From: Comamonadaceae bacterium PBBC2
Lineage (GTDB): Bacteria; Pseudomonadota; Gammaproteobacteria; Burkholderiales; Burkholderiaceae_C
DNA: 64,000 nt
Direction: 5' to 3'
NCBI GenBank assembly: GCA_002255935.1
Contig: NKIO01000009.1
Coordinates: 1-64,000 of the forward strand
Shown here: positions 44,261-53,273 of the stretch, one piece after another
How the letters are laid out: each line of letters starts with the position of its first letter
Position numbering within the stretch: the first letter of the stretch is position 1
Notes under the pieces: generated by a model
Database searches by the model: none
What the model was told of the DNA's origin: nothing
The model's input: the letters and a program-made list of their open reading frames with translations, nothing else
Translations under genes and position numbers: made by a program

Positions 44261-45894
44261 GGGTTTTCAAGCTCGGGCAATGCGGCCGGTGCGGCGTCAA
44301 ACAGGCGCCGGGTGTAGTCCTGTTGCGGGTTGGCGTACAGCTCGGTCGTGCGGCCCTGCTCCACGATGCGGCCTTGGTGCATCACGATCACGCGGTCGCA
44401 CAGCTGGGCGGCCACGCGCAGGTCGTGCGTGATGAACAGCAGCCCCAGGCCCAAGCGCGACTGCGCCTCGCGCAGCAGGTTCAGGATCTGGGCTTGCACA
44501 CTCACATCAAGCGCACTCACCGCCTCGTCGGCCACCAGCACCTGCGGTCGGCAAGCCAGCGCACGGGCAATCGCCAGGCGTTGGCGTTGGCCCCCGCTGA
44601 ACTGGCTGGGGTAGCGCTTCAAGGCCTCCACGGGCAAGCGCACCTGCGCCATCAACTCCACCGCCAGTGCTTCGGCCTGCTCGCGCGTCTGGCCAAAGTT
44701 CATCGCGCCTTCGACCATGGACTGGCCCACGGTGCGGCGCGGGTTGAGCGAGCGGTTCGGATCTTGAAAGACCACCTGCACGCGGTGACGCAGCGGCCGC
44801 AACTGGCCCTCGGGCATGCGGGCCACGTCGTCGGCGTCCCAAAAAATCTGGCCTTCGGTCGGGTCGATCAGGCGGATCAGGCAACGCGCAAAGGTTGACT
44901 TGCCCGAACCCGACTCGCCCACGATGCCCACCGTCTCACCGGCACGCACGGCCACCGCCGCCTCCATGAGGGCGGCCGTGGGGCGGCTGCGGCCCAGCCA
45001 GTCGTGGCTGATGTAGGTCTTGCCCACGCCTTGGCCCGACAGCAGCGCAGGCCCCGCAGGCTCAGGCTTGGCGGGGGGCGGCGTCATGCCCGGCACGGCG
45101 GCCAACAGCTGGCGCGTGTACTCGGCGCGGGGGCGTCGCAGCACCTGTTCGCAGTCGCCGCTTTCCACCGCCTGGCCTTGGTTCATCACCAGCACCTGGT
45201 CGGCGATCTCGGCCACCACGCCCATGTCGTGGGTGATGAACAGCACCGCACTGCCCTGCTCGCGCTGCAGGTCGGCGATCAATCGCAAAATTTCTTTCTG
45301 GGTGGTCACGTCCAACGCAGTGGTCGGCTCGTCGCAAATCAGCAATGCAGGCTTCAAGATCACGGCCATCGCGATCACGATGCGCTGACGCTGCCCGCCG
45401 CTGAGTTGGTGCGGAAAGCTGCGCAGCATGCGGGCCGGCTCGGGCAGCTTGACCCGCTCGAACACGCGCAAGATTTCGGCACGGCGCTTTTCGGCAGGCC
45501 AGTCGGTGTGGGTGGCCAGCAACTCGTCCACTTGGTCACCGCAGCTCATGACCGGGTTCAAGGCGGTCATGGGCTCTTGGAACACCATGCCCATGGCCTT
45601 GCCGCGCAACTGGCGCAGCCGCAATGGAGACGCCTGCAGCAAAGACTCGCCTTGCAGGGCAATGCTGCCCGCCACGGCTTGCAGCTCTTTGGGCAGCAAA
45701 CCCATCACGGTGGTGGCCATGACGGACTTGCCCGAACCGGACTCGCCCACCACACACAGGGTCTGACCCGGCAAGATGTCGAGCGAGACCTCGGTGATGG
45801 CATGGGCCCGGTCCCCGCCCGCAGGCAGGGCGACAGACAAGCCTCGGATGGACAGAACAGGATGCGAAATGGACTGGGAAACGGCTGCGGTCAT
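44257..45894 (-). CDS. dipeptide/oligopeptide ABC transporter ATP-binding protein, fused two-domain (DppDF type)
   Basis: 545 aa with two ABC ATPase domains in one chain. Domain 1 has Walker A VGESGSGKSVMATTV, signature LSGGQRQRIVIAMA and Walker B LLICDEPTTALDV. Domain 2 has Walker A VGESGSGKSTFARCL, signature FSGGQRQRLAIARA and Walker B VLVADEAVSALDV. Each domain ends with the oligopeptide-transporter C-terminal extension. Overlaps dppC by four bases at its start and mlrC by four bases at its stop, so the peptidase is translationally coupled to the transporter. Confidence 0.92.
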   Translation of the reverse strand: MTAAVSQSISHPVLSIRGLSVALPAGGDRAHAITEVSLDILPGQTLCVVGESGSGKSVMATTVMGLLPKELQAVAGSIALQGESLLQASPLRLRQLRGKAMGMVFQEPMTALNPVMSCGDQVDELLATHTDWPAEKRRAEILRVFERVKLPEPARMLRSFPHQLSGGQRQRIVIAMAVILKPALLICDEPTTALDVTTQKEILRLIADLQREQGSAVLFITHDMGVVAEIADQVLVMNQGQAVESGDCEQVLRRPRAEYTRQLLAAVPGMTPPPAKPEPAGPALLSGQGVGKTYISHDWLGRSRPTAALMEAAVAVRAGETVGIVGESGSGKSTFARCLIRLIDPTEGQIFWDADDVARMPEGQLRPLRHRVQVVFQDPNRSLNPRRTVGQSMVEGAMNFGQTREQAEALAVELMAQVRLPVEALKRYPSQFSGGQRQRLAIARALACRPQVLVADEAVSALDVSVQAQILNLLREAQSRLGLGLLFITHDLRVAAQLCDRVIVMHQGRIVEQGRTTELYANPQQDYTRRLFDAAPAALPELENP

Positions 45895-46772
45895 GTCCCG
45901 CTCCGTTTGGCAAATTTGGGGTCCAACACATCGCGCAAGCCGTCACCCAACAGGTTGATGGCCAGCACGGTGGGCACCAAAAACATGGCTGGAAACAGCA
46001 CATTGCCCGGGTACTGGGTGAACTGCACCCGGCCCTCGGCCATGATGTTGCCCCAGGTCGGAATATCCGCCGGCAGGCCCAAACCCAGGAAGCTCAAGAT
46101 GGCTTCGGTCAGCACGGCGCTCGCCGCAATGAAGGTGCCCTGCACGATCAGTGGCGCCATCGCGTTGGGCAAAATGTGGCGCAGCAAAATGACCGGTGTG
46201 GGCGTGGCCAAAGCGCGAGCCGCTTCTACAAATGGCTCTTCACGCAAGGTCAGCACCAGCGAGCGCACCAAGCGTGTGACACGGGGGATCTCGGGGATGG
46301 CGATCGCCACCACCACAGTCCAGATCTGCGCACCCAGCGCCGCCACCAGCGCAATCGCCAGCAAGATGGCGGGGATGGCCATCAGGCCGTCCATGAAGCG
46401 CATCAGCACCGCATCTGCCAGGCGAAAGTAGCCGGCCAACATGCCCAACACACCGCCCACAGCCAAGGCCACGGTGGCCGTGAACAAACCCACCAGCAAA
46501 GACACGCGGGTGCCAAACAGCACACGGCTGTAAATGTCGCGGCCAAAGTTGTCTGAGCCCATCCAAAAGGTGTGGGTGACACTGACGCCACCCGGCAAAG
46601 CAAACTGCCCCACCACCCCGGCGGCGGTGTTGATGTTGGCCGAGTCCATGGCCGCCGGGTCCACGGTGCCCAGCCATGGCGCCACCAAAGCGATCAAGAT
46701 CAGCAGGCCCAGCACGCCCAAGCCCAAACGGACGGTGGTGTGCGCCAGAAGTTTTCGGAAGGTGGCGTTCAT
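45891..46772 (-). CDS. dppC: dipeptide/oligopeptide ABC transporter permease DppC-like
   Basis: 293 aa inner-membrane permease with six spans. The DppC/OppC N-terminal extension (TFRKLLAHTTVRLGLGVLGLLILIALVAPWLG) is followed by THTFWMGSDNFGRDIYSRVLFGTRVSLLVG and the EAA loop EEPFVEAARALATPTPVILLRHILPN. The start at 46772 shares bases with the dppB stop (TGATG). Confidence 0.9.
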   Translation of the reverse strand: MNATFRKLLAHTTVRLGLGVLGLLILIALVAPWLGTVDPAAMDSANINTAAGVVGQFALPGGVSVTHTFWMGSDNFGRDIYSRVLFGTRVSLLVGLFTATVALAVGGVLGMLAGYFRLADAVLMRFMDGLMAIPAILLAIALVAALGAQIWTVVVAIAIPEIPRVTRLVRSLVLTLREEPFVEAARALATPTPVILLRHILPNAMAPLIVQGTFIAASAVLTEAILSFLGLGLPADIPTWGNIMAEGRVQFTQYPGNVLFPAMFLVPTVLAINLLGDGLRDVLDPKFAKRSGT

Positions 46773-47725
46773 CAGTAACGGATCCGGGGATCGAGCCACA
46801 GGTAGCTCAAGTCCACACACAAATTGATCAAGACATAGAGCACACTGAAAAACAGCACCACGCCTTGGATGACCGGAAAGTCGCGGTTGAGCACCGCATC
46901 GACCGTCAGAGAGCCCAAGCCCGGAATGGCGTAAACCGTCTCGGTCACGACCACACCACCGATCAAGAGCGCAATGCCGATGCCAATCACCGTGACGATG
47001 GGTACGGCCGCATTGGCCAGCGCGTGGCGCAGCAATACCGCTTGCTCGGTGATGCCCTTGGCACGCGCTGTGCGGATGTAGTCTTCGGTCAGTGCCTCGG
47101 ACACACTGGCCCGCGTGACCCGTGCAATCAGCGCCACGTAGATGGTGGCCAAAGACAACCAAGGCAGCACCAGCTGGTATGCCCAAGCGCCCACCCCTTG
47201 CGAGAACTCGCCCAACAAGCGGCGGTAACCCTGCACCGGCAACCACTGCAACTGAATCGCAAAAATGTAGATCAGCACATAGCCGATCACGAACACCGGC
47301 ACCGAGAACCCCGCCACCGCAAAGCCGGACAGGATGCGGTCCAGCCAGCCGCCCATGCGCCAAGCGGCCAGCGTGCCCAAAGGCACGGCCACCAAAACGG
47401 CCAACACCATGGTGCCAGCGGCCAAGGAAAGGGTGGGCTCGATCCGCTGAGCGATCAACTCGGTGACTGGCTTGCCCAGGTAAAAGGAGTAGCCCAAGTC
47501 ACCCTGCAGCACGCCCCCCAACCAGATCATGAACTGCGTGAGCAGGGGCTTGGTCAGGCCCAACTGCTCACGAATGCGGTCAATGTCATCGTTGGTGGCG
47601 TTGTTGCCCGCGATCACAGCGGCCGGGTCCCCCGGCGTGAGCCGAAGGATCAGAAACACAATGACCGCGACCGTGAGCAGCACAGGGATCAGCGCCAGCA
47701 GGCGCTGAAGCAAGAACCTCAGCAT
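46772..47725 (-). CDS. dppB: dipeptide/oligopeptide ABC transporter permease DppB-like
   Basis: 317 aa inner-membrane permease. N-terminal MLRFLLQRLLALIPVLLTVAVIVFLILRLTPGDPAAV is the DppB/OppB opening; GDLGYSFYLGKPVTELIAQRIEPTLSLAA and the EAA loop TEDYIRTARAKGITEQAVLLRHALANA complete the family pattern. Thirty bases after dppA. Confidence 0.9.
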   Translation of the reverse strand: MLRFLLQRLLALIPVLLTVAVIVFLILRLTPGDPAAVIAGNNATNDDIDRIREQLGLTKPLLTQFMIWLGGVLQGDLGYSFYLGKPVTELIAQRIEPTLSLAAGTMVLAVLVAVPLGTLAAWRMGGWLDRILSGFAVAGFSVPVFVIGYVLIYIFAIQLQWLPVQGYRRLLGEFSQGVGAWAYQLVLPWLSLATIYVALIARVTRASVSEALTEDYIRTARAKGITEQAVLLRHALANAAVPIVTVIGIGIALLIGGVVVTETVYAIPGLGSLTVDAVLNRDFPVIQGVVLFFSVLYVLINLCVDLSYLWLDPRIRY

Positions 47726-47755
47726 AAAACTTCAGCTGCTTTTGAATTCAAAAAG

Positions 47756-49330
47756 TCAGTTCTTCTTGATGTTCCAGTACACCTGCGCACCACCGGGCAC
47801 GAGACCCGAGATGTTCTTGCGCAAGGCTGCGGGGTTGAAGTACTGGCCCAGCGGCACGTGGGTGGCCGTCTCCATGGCGCGCAACTGGATTTGCTCAGCG
47901 ATCTGCTTTTTCTGAGCGTCGGTGGTGGCCTGCGCAAACTTGACCTTCAGGTCTTCGATCTGCTTGTCGTCTTGCCAACCGAACCAACCCTTGTCGCCTG
48001 CGGCGTTCATCATCGCCATGGTCAAGGGGTTCAAGATGTCGCCGGCCGTCCAGGCGGTCATGAAGGCGTTCCAGCCGCCCTGTGCAGGGGCGTCTTTCTT
48101 GGCGCGACGCGCCACCAAGGTGGCCCAGTCCATTTGCTGCATGTCCACTTTGAAGCCTGCGGCTTCAAGCTGCTGTTTGGCCACCAAAGGCAACTTGGCA
48201 ATCGCGGCCAGGTCGGTCGGGCGCATCAGCACCACGGGGGTGCCATCGTAGCCGGCCTCTTTGAGCATCTCGGCCGCTTTCTTGGGGTCGGCCATGCCGT
48301 TGTAAATGCCGGTCTTGTCGCTGGCCAAGGGTGTCCCGCAGGGGTACATGCTCTTGCAGAAGGTGTACATGCCGGGGGCACCGACCTGGGTTTTCAGGTG
48401 CGCTTCCTGGCCCAGCGCCACCATGGCGGCCTGGCGGATCTTCACGTTGTTAAAAGGCGCATGCAGGTGGTTGAAGCGCAAGATGAACTGCAAGCCGGCA
48501 GGTTGGGCGTCCACCAGCTGGATGTCTTTTTGAGCTTTGAGCGAAGCGTACTGCTCAAAGGTGGGCTGCTCGACGATGTCAACTTCACCGGCCACCAAGG
48601 CATTGAACTGGGTTTGCGGATCGCGGATGATGACCCACTCCACGCGGTCCACGTTCACCTGCTTGCCCCCTGTGGTGCCGTCTGGCGTTTCGCTGCGGGG
48701 CTTGTATTTGTCGTTCTTCACATAGACCAAACGCTCGCCGGGCTTGTATTCGCCGGGCACAAACTTATAAGGTCCGGAGCCGATGTTTTCCTTGATCTGC
48801 TCGCTGCCAGGCGTGGCGGCAATGCGCGCGGGCATGATGAACAGCACGTTGGACGAGGGCTTGCCCAGCGCTTCGAGCATCACGCCAAAGGGTTTGTTGA
48901 GTTTGATGACAAAGGTCTTGGCATCGGGCGTGGCATAGCTGTCCACGCTCTTGGCCAGCACGCCGCCAAAGCTGTCGCGGCTGGTCCATCGCTTGATGGA
49001 GGCCACCACGTCTTCGCTGGTCACGGCTTTGCCATCATGAAACTCCAGGCCGTCACGCAGGGTGAACGTCCAGGTCAGGTTGTCCTTGCTGACGTTCCAC
49101 TTGTCCACCATCTGGGGCTTGACCTTGCCGGCCAGATCGGTGCCGAACAAGGTGTCATAAATCATGTAGCCGTGGTTGCGCGTGACAAACGCCGTGCTCC
49201 AGATCGGATCGAGGATGGTGATGTTGGCGTGCGGCACGACGCGCAAGGTTTTGGTCTGGGCTTGCGCAGCAAAGGGGGCCAACAAGGCGGCTGCAAGGGC
49301 GGCCACAGCAAAAAGGGAACGACGCTTCAT
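47756..49330 (-). CDS. dipeptide/oligopeptide ABC transporter substrate-binding protein (SBP family 5)
   Basis: 524 aa. Signal peptide MKRRSLFAVAALAAALLAPFAAQAQ (about 25 residues). The mature domain has the family pattern VPHANITILDPIWSTAFVTRNHGYMIYDTLFG, LTWTFTLRDGLEFHDGKAVTSEDVV and QFILRFNHLHAPFNNVKIRQA. ATG 49330 has a GGAG site seven bases upstream. First gene of the dppABC-DF-mlrC-amidase operon. Ligand is not predictable; peptide-like compounds are expected. Confidence 0.9.
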   Translation of the reverse strand: MKRRSLFAVAALAAALLAPFAAQAQTKTLRVVPHANITILDPIWSTAFVTRNHGYMIYDTLFGTDLAGKVKPQMVDKWNVSKDNLTWTFTLRDGLEFHDGKAVTSEDVVASIKRWTSRDSFGGVLAKSVDSYATPDAKTFVIKLNKPFGVMLEALGKPSSNVLFIMPARIAATPGSEQIKENIGSGPYKFVPGEYKPGERLVYVKNDKYKPRSETPDGTTGGKQVNVDRVEWVIIRDPQTQFNALVAGEVDIVEQPTFEQYASLKAQKDIQLVDAQPAGLQFILRFNHLHAPFNNVKIRQAAMVALGQEAHLKTQVGAPGMYTFCKSMYPCGTPLASDKTGIYNGMADPKKAAEMLKEAGYDGTPVVLMRPTDLAAIAKLPLVAKQQLEAAGFKVDMQQMDWATLVARRAKKDAPAQGGWNAFMTAWTAGDILNPLTMAMMNAAGDKGWFGWQDDKQIEDLKVKFAQATTDAQKKQIAEQIQLRAMETATHVPLGQYFNPAALRKNISGLVPGGAQVYWNIKKN

Positions 49331-49475
49331 CGGATACTCCATTCAAGTCGATGAAGACCACTATAGAGCGAAACACAAGCGTCGCTTATCAGGGCATGCC
49401 CCAATTTGATCGCATGATGGATCCGTACCACCCAGCCACCGAACGCGCCATTTGGCGCAGCAATGACTGCAGCCT

Positions 49476-50090
49476 TTACAGCACCCGTGCCAGCGCCGCT
49501 TGCAAATGCTCAGAGGGAAGCCGCTTGAAGCCCGAGCGGGCAAAGCGCTGCAAGCGCCCTTGCATGAAGGCCACCAGCACCGAAGCGGCCACTTGTGCGT
49601 CCGCCGTGGGGGTTTCGGACGCCAGGCCTTTGAGCGACTGGCGCAGCTGCGATTCGATCTTGTCAAACAGCAAATTGATGCGCTCTTGCAGGCGTTCGTG
49701 TTCCAGCACCAGCGCATCGCCGGTCATGACTCGGCACATGCCAGGGTTCTTTTCGGCGAACTGCAACAGCAGCGCCACGATGCGGGCGGCTTGGTTGGGG
49801 CCCACAGGCTCGCGGTCGGTGACCTGACGGATCAAACCAATCACCGACTGGTCCACAAAGTCGATCAGGGCCTCGAACATCTGCGCCTTGCTGGCAAAGT
49901 GGCGGTACAGGGCCGCCTCGCTCACACCGATCTTGGCGGCCAAACCTGCCGTGGTGACCCGCTCAGCGCCTGGCGCCTCCAGCATGGACGCCAGCGTTTG
50001 CAGGATCTGCAAGCGCCGCTCACCCGGGCGTGGGCGTTTGCGGGCCGGCGTTTCTTCGCTCGTTTCGGTGTTGTCGTGGTGTTCGTTCAT
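49476..50090 (-). CDS. slmA: nucleoid occlusion factor SlmA (TetR-like)
   Basis: 204 aa. The HTH region (LQILQTLASMLEAPGAERVTTAGLAAKIGVSEAALYRHFASKAQMFEAL) and the following ERINLLFDKIESQLRQSLKGLAS are strongly SlmA-like. SlmA binds chromosome sites and blocks FtsZ assembly over the nucleoid. A polar N-terminal tail of about 20 residues precedes the HTH. It follows argB by 26 bases in the order seen in many Burkholderiales. Confidence 0.85.
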   Translation of the reverse strand: MNEHHDNTETSEETPARKRPRPGERRLQILQTLASMLEAPGAERVTTAGLAAKIGVSEAALYRHFASKAQMFEALIDFVDQSVIGLIRQVTDREPVGPNQAARIVALLLQFAEKNPGMCRVMTGDALVLEHERLQERINLLFDKIESQLRQSLKGLASETPTADAQVAASVLVAFMQGRLQRFARSGFKRLPSEHLQAALARVL

Positions 50091-50116
50091 GTCTCCCCCT
50101 CTGGCCTCGGTCCGCT

Positions 50117-51010
50117 TCAGCGGCTCTTGATCATGGTGCCGAAGGCTTGCTCCGACAGGACTTCCAGCAGCATGGCGTGCGGCACGCGGCCGTCGATGAT
50201 GTGCACCGCGTTCACACCGCTCTTGGCGGCATCCAAAGCGCCCGCGATTTTGGGGATCATGCCGCCACTGATGGTGCCATCGGCGCACAGCTCGTCGATG
50301 CGGTTGGGGGTCAGCTCGGTCAGCAAGTTGCCCTCTTTGTCGAGCACGCCGCGGATGTTGGTCAGCATCAGGAGTTTTTCGGCCTGCAACACCGTGGCCA
50401 ACTTGGCGGCCACCACGTCGGCGTTGATGTTGTAGCTCTCATTGTCCACCCCAAAGCCGATGGGGCTGACCACCGGAATGAACGCGTCGTCTTGCAGGGC
50501 TTTGAGGATGGACGGGTCGATGCTTTCAATGTCACCCACCTGGCCCACATCAAGCTCTTTGCTCGGGTCTTGTGCATCCAGCAAGCGCAGTTTTTTGGCA
50601 CGGATCATGGCGCCGTCACGGCCCGTCAGGCCCACGGCCTTGCCGCCTGCGCGGTTGATCATGCCCACGATGTCTTGCTGCACTTCGCCGCCCAACACCC
50701 ACTCGACCACCTCCATGGTCTCGGCATCGGTCACGCGCATGCCTTGCAGGAACTCGCCTTTTTTGCCCAAGCGGCTCAAGGCGTTTTCGATTTGCGGGCC
50801 GCCGCCGTGCACCACCACTGGGTTCATGCCCACCAGCTTGAGCAGCACCACATCTTCGGCAAAGGCTTGCTGCAGGGCTGGGTCGGTCATGGCGTTGCCG
50901 CCGTATTTGATGACCAAGGTCTTGCCGTGGTACTTGCGGATGTAGGGCATGGCCTGCGCCAGGATCTGGGCCTGGTCGCGGGGGGAAACGGCAGCGGTGG
51001 TATCGGTCAT
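50117..51010 (-). CDS. argB: acetylglutamate kinase
   Basis: 297 aa enzyme of arginine synthesis (N-acetylglutamate to N-acetylglutamyl phosphate). KYGGNAMTD is the first glycine loop, [13 protein letters not shown] the substrate/ATP loop, and [22 protein letters not shown] and [38 protein letters not shown] are conserved downstream. An N-terminal helix of the arginine-sensitive hexameric class ([21 protein letters not shown]) suggests feedback inhibition by arginine. ATG 51010. Confidence 0.95.
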   Translation of the reverse strand: MTDTTAAVSPRDQAQILAQAMPYIRKYHGKTLVIKYGGNAMTDPALQQAFAEDVVLLKLVGMNPVVVHGGGPQIENALSRLGKKGEFLQGMRVTDAETMEVVEWVLGGEVQQDIVGMINRAGGKAVGLTGRDGAMIRAKKLRLLDAQDPSKELDVGQVGDIESIDPSILKALQDDAFIPVVSPIGFGVDNESYNINADVVAAKLATVLQAEKLLMLTNIRGVLDKEGNLLTELTPNRIDELCADGTISGGMIPKIAGALDAAKSGVNAVHIIDGRVPHAMLLEVLSEQAFGTMIKSR

Positions 51011-51073
51011 GGCGCGTTACAGAATAAAAAGGTCATCAAGGTTGAAAGAGATTGTGCCGCAAGCGTCTGACGC

Positions 51074-51970
51074 TCAAAGCATCTCGGCCAGCAAGCGGTC
51101 CACGCCCTGCTGCCAACTCGGCAAGGTCAGGCCAAAGCGGTTTTGCAGGCGTTGGGTGTTCAGGCGGGAGTTCAATGGTCGGCGTGCAGGCGTCGGAAAT
51201 GCCGAAGTCGGCACCGGCGCGATCTCGCTCACTTGCCAGGGGGCGTCGGGCTTGATCTGACGTGCCCGCTCAATCGCATGCGAGGCATAGCCGTGCCAAC
51301 TGGTCTCGCCTGCGGCCACCAAGTGGTAAACGCCCGAAAGATGCGCGTCTTGCGTCTGAATGACTTGGCGGATGGCATGCGCCGTCACATCGGCGATCAA
51401 ATCCGCGCCCGTGGGTGCGCCGCGCTGGTCGTCAATCACCGTGAGCCGCTCGCGCTCTTGGGCCAGGCGCAGCATGGTGCGCGCAAAGTTGCCGCCGCGT
51501 GCCGCATAGACCCAGCTGGTGCGGAAAATCAGGTGCTTGCAGCCACTGCCCGCGATGGCTTGCTCGCCTTCAAGCTTGGTCTGACCGTAAACACCCAAGG
51601 GGCCTGTGGCATCGCCTTCTTGCCAAGGCGTCTGGCCCTCGCCATTGAACACATAGTCGGTCGAGTAATGCACCAGCCAAGCCCCCACATCGGCCGCCGC
51701 TTGGGCCAAGGCGGCTGGTGCCGTGGCGTTCAGGGTGCGGGCCAACTCGGGCTCGGACTCGGCCTTGTCCACCGCGGTGTGGGCTGCGGAATTGACGACC
51801 ACATCGGGCCGCACATCGCGCACCGTTTGGGCCAATTTTTCAGGCTGCGACAAGTCACCGCAATGCAGCGTGCTGTGGCGGTCCAGCGCGATCAACTCGC
51901 CCAAAGGGGCCAGGCTGCGTTGCAGTTCCCAGCCGACTTGACCGTTTTTACCGAGGAGAAGAATTTTCAT
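51074..51970 (-). CDS. rfbD: dTDP-4-dehydrorhamnose reductase
   Basis: 298 aa SDR-superfamily enzyme for the last step of dTDP-L-rhamnose synthesis. NAD motif MKILLLGKNGQVGWELQRSLA, the NSAAHTAVDKAE motif, active site with YSTDYVFNG and YGQTKLEGE (Tyr and Lys), and WVYAARGGNFARTM. ATG 51970. The partner genes rfbA, rfbB and rfbC are not adjacent: upstream is a divergent phasin gene and downstream is argB, so this copy stands alone. Confidence 0.9.
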   Translation of the reverse strand: MKILLLGKNGQVGWELQRSLAPLGELIALDRHSTLHCGDLSQPEKLAQTVRDVRPDVVVNSAAHTAVDKAESEPELARTLNATAPAALAQAAADVGAWLVHYSTDYVFNGEGQTPWQEGDATGPLGVYGQTKLEGEQAIAGSGCKHLIFRTSWVYAARGGNFARTMLRLAQERERLTVIDDQRGAPTGADLIADVTAHAIRQVIQTQDAHLSGVYHLVAAGETSWHGYASHAIERARQIKPDAPWQVSEIAPVPTSAFPTPARRPLNSRLNTQRLQNRFGLTLPSWQQGVDRLLAEML

Positions 51971-52089
51971 GAAAGCCCGATTCAGGGTGAGCGGCTGTGA
52001 GCTGGCCACAGGGTGCGCGACAAGCGCAGATTTTAGAAGCAATGCCCCATCGCTCAGGTTAAAGTGATGCCCATATCAGGAGTTCCCCC

Positions 52090-52581
52090 ATGGCCAAATC
52101 ACCTGCGTCTGACAAGACCACCACCTCGACCGATGCCACCGCCGCCGCCGCCCCCACACACCAGATTTGGCTGGCGGGTTTGGGCGCCATGGCCAAAGCG
52201 CAAGAGCAAGGCAGCAAAGCCATCGAAGCCTTGGTCAACGATGGCTTGGCCTTCCAGCGTAAAAGCCAGGTCGAAGCACAGCAACGCCTGAACGAAGCCA
52301 CCGAACGCCTGAGCCACCTGGCCAGCGACTTTGGCCAACAAACCACGGTGCGCGTGGACCGACTGGAACACCTGTTTGAAGACCGCGTGGCCAAAGCCCT
52401 GCAACGCTTGGGCATGCCCACGCTGTACGACCTGCAAGCCCTGACCGAACGCGTGGCGCAATTGGAGGCGCAACTGGCCAAGGCCACGAAACAAGCCGCC
52501 GTCCCATCCAAGACCAAGCCGGTGGCCAAAGCCCCCAGCAAAACGGCCGCCAAGTCCACCAGCCCCCGCCGCAAGGCCTGA
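52090..52581 (+). CDS. polyhydroxyalkanoate granule-associated protein (phasin)
   Basis: 163 aa. The motif HQIWLAGLGAMAKAQEQGSKAIEALVNDG is the N-terminal phasin signature of the PhaI/PhaF type. A long amphipathic helix with coiled-coil character follows (about residues 50-140), then a Lys/Pro/Ala-rich tail (VAKAPSKTAAKS) like a short version of the DNA-binding tail of PhaF. It should coat PHA granules. GGAGTTCCCCC precedes ATG. 17 bases ahead of the PhaD-like gene. Confidence 0.85.
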   Translation: MAKSPASDKTTTSTDATAAAAPTHQIWLAGLGAMAKAQEQGSKAIEALVNDGLAFQRKSQVEAQQRLNEATERLSHLASDFGQQTTVRVDRLEHLFEDRVAKALQRLGMPTLYDLQALTERVAQLEAQLAKATKQAAVPSKTKPVAKAPSKTAAKSTSPRRKA

Positions 52582-52598
52582 GCCCACGCTGTTCACCC

Positions 52599-53264
52599 AT
52601 GGCCAAAAAAGCCCCACGCCGCACCGCCCAGCGCATCGCTGAGGTCACGCTGGAGCTGTTCAACCGCTTTGGCGAGCCCAATGTCTCGACCACGCTGATC
52701 TCGTCCGAGCTGAACATCAGCCCCGGCAATCTGTATTACCACTTCCCCTCCAAAGACGCACTGGTCAACCACCTGTTTGACGACTACGAAGCGGCCATGC
52801 TGGGCTTGCTGGACGCTGCGACCGATGTGCACGATGTGGAAGACGCGTGGTTCTTTTTGCACTCGCTGTTTGAACAGGTCTGGAACCACCGGTTTTTGTA
52901 CCGCGACCTGAACAACTTGCTGTCGGGCAACCGGCATTTGGAGACGCATTTCCACGCGGTGCTGGAGCGCAAAACACAGGCGTTCAGGCAGTTGCTCGAA
53001 TCGCTGGCGGCCGCGGGTTTGATGCGCATCGACCCCGACAGCGTGGCAACCTTGTCGGCCAGCATGTCGGTGATGGTCACTTATTGGCTCAGCTACGAAT
53101 ACGTGCGCAACCCGCGCCAGGCACTGGAGCCCGCCAGCGCCAGCCTGGCCTTGAGCCGGGGTGCCAAACACGTGCTGGCCTTGCTCACGCCCTACATGGC
53201 CAGCGCCGATCTGCAGGCGCACCTGCAATCATTGACCGCGGTCTACAGCGACCCAGCGGCTTGA
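52599..53264 (+). CDS. TetR-family regulator, PhaD-like
   Basis: 221 aa. The HTH segment LELFNRFGEPNVSTTLISSELNISPGNLYYHFPSKDALVNHLF closely follows the PhaD pattern (GEPNV and SPGNLYYHF), the regulator of phasin genes in Pseudomonas. The C-terminal domain is helical with FLHSLFEQVWNHRFLYRDLNNLL. Same strand as the phasin and probably cotranscribed, which fits control of granule proteins. Convergent with coaX (nine bases between stop codons). Confidence 0.8.
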   Translation: MAKKAPRRTAQRIAEVTLELFNRFGEPNVSTTLISSELNISPGNLYYHFPSKDALVNHLFDDYEAAMLGLLDAATDVHDVEDAWFFLHSLFEQVWNHRFLYRDLNNLLSGNRHLETHFHAVLERKTQAFRQLLESLAAAGLMRIDPDSVATLSASMSVMVTYWLSYEYVRNPRQALEPASASLALSRGAKHVLALLTPYMASADLQAHLQSLTAVYSDPAA

Positions 53265-53273
53265 GTTGCGGGT

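Noticed and set aside
47740-47753. TTTTGAATTCAAAA palindrome between dppA and dppB as terminator or operator
   Set aside because: No GC in the stem beyond one pair and no T-run beyond the arms; too weak to call, and the adjacent genes look cotranscribed.
41301-49330. Complete microcystin-degradation system
   Set aside because: Only an MlrC-like peptidase is present; mlrA, the ring-opening enzyme, and mlrB are not in the window, and MlrC homologues are common in other contexts.
46676-49354. Plus-strand open frame of nearly 900 codons opposite the dpp genes
   Set aside because: It lies antisense to four well-supported transporter genes; its translation is His/Gln/Gly-rich and matches no family. 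Long antisense frames are expected at this GC content.
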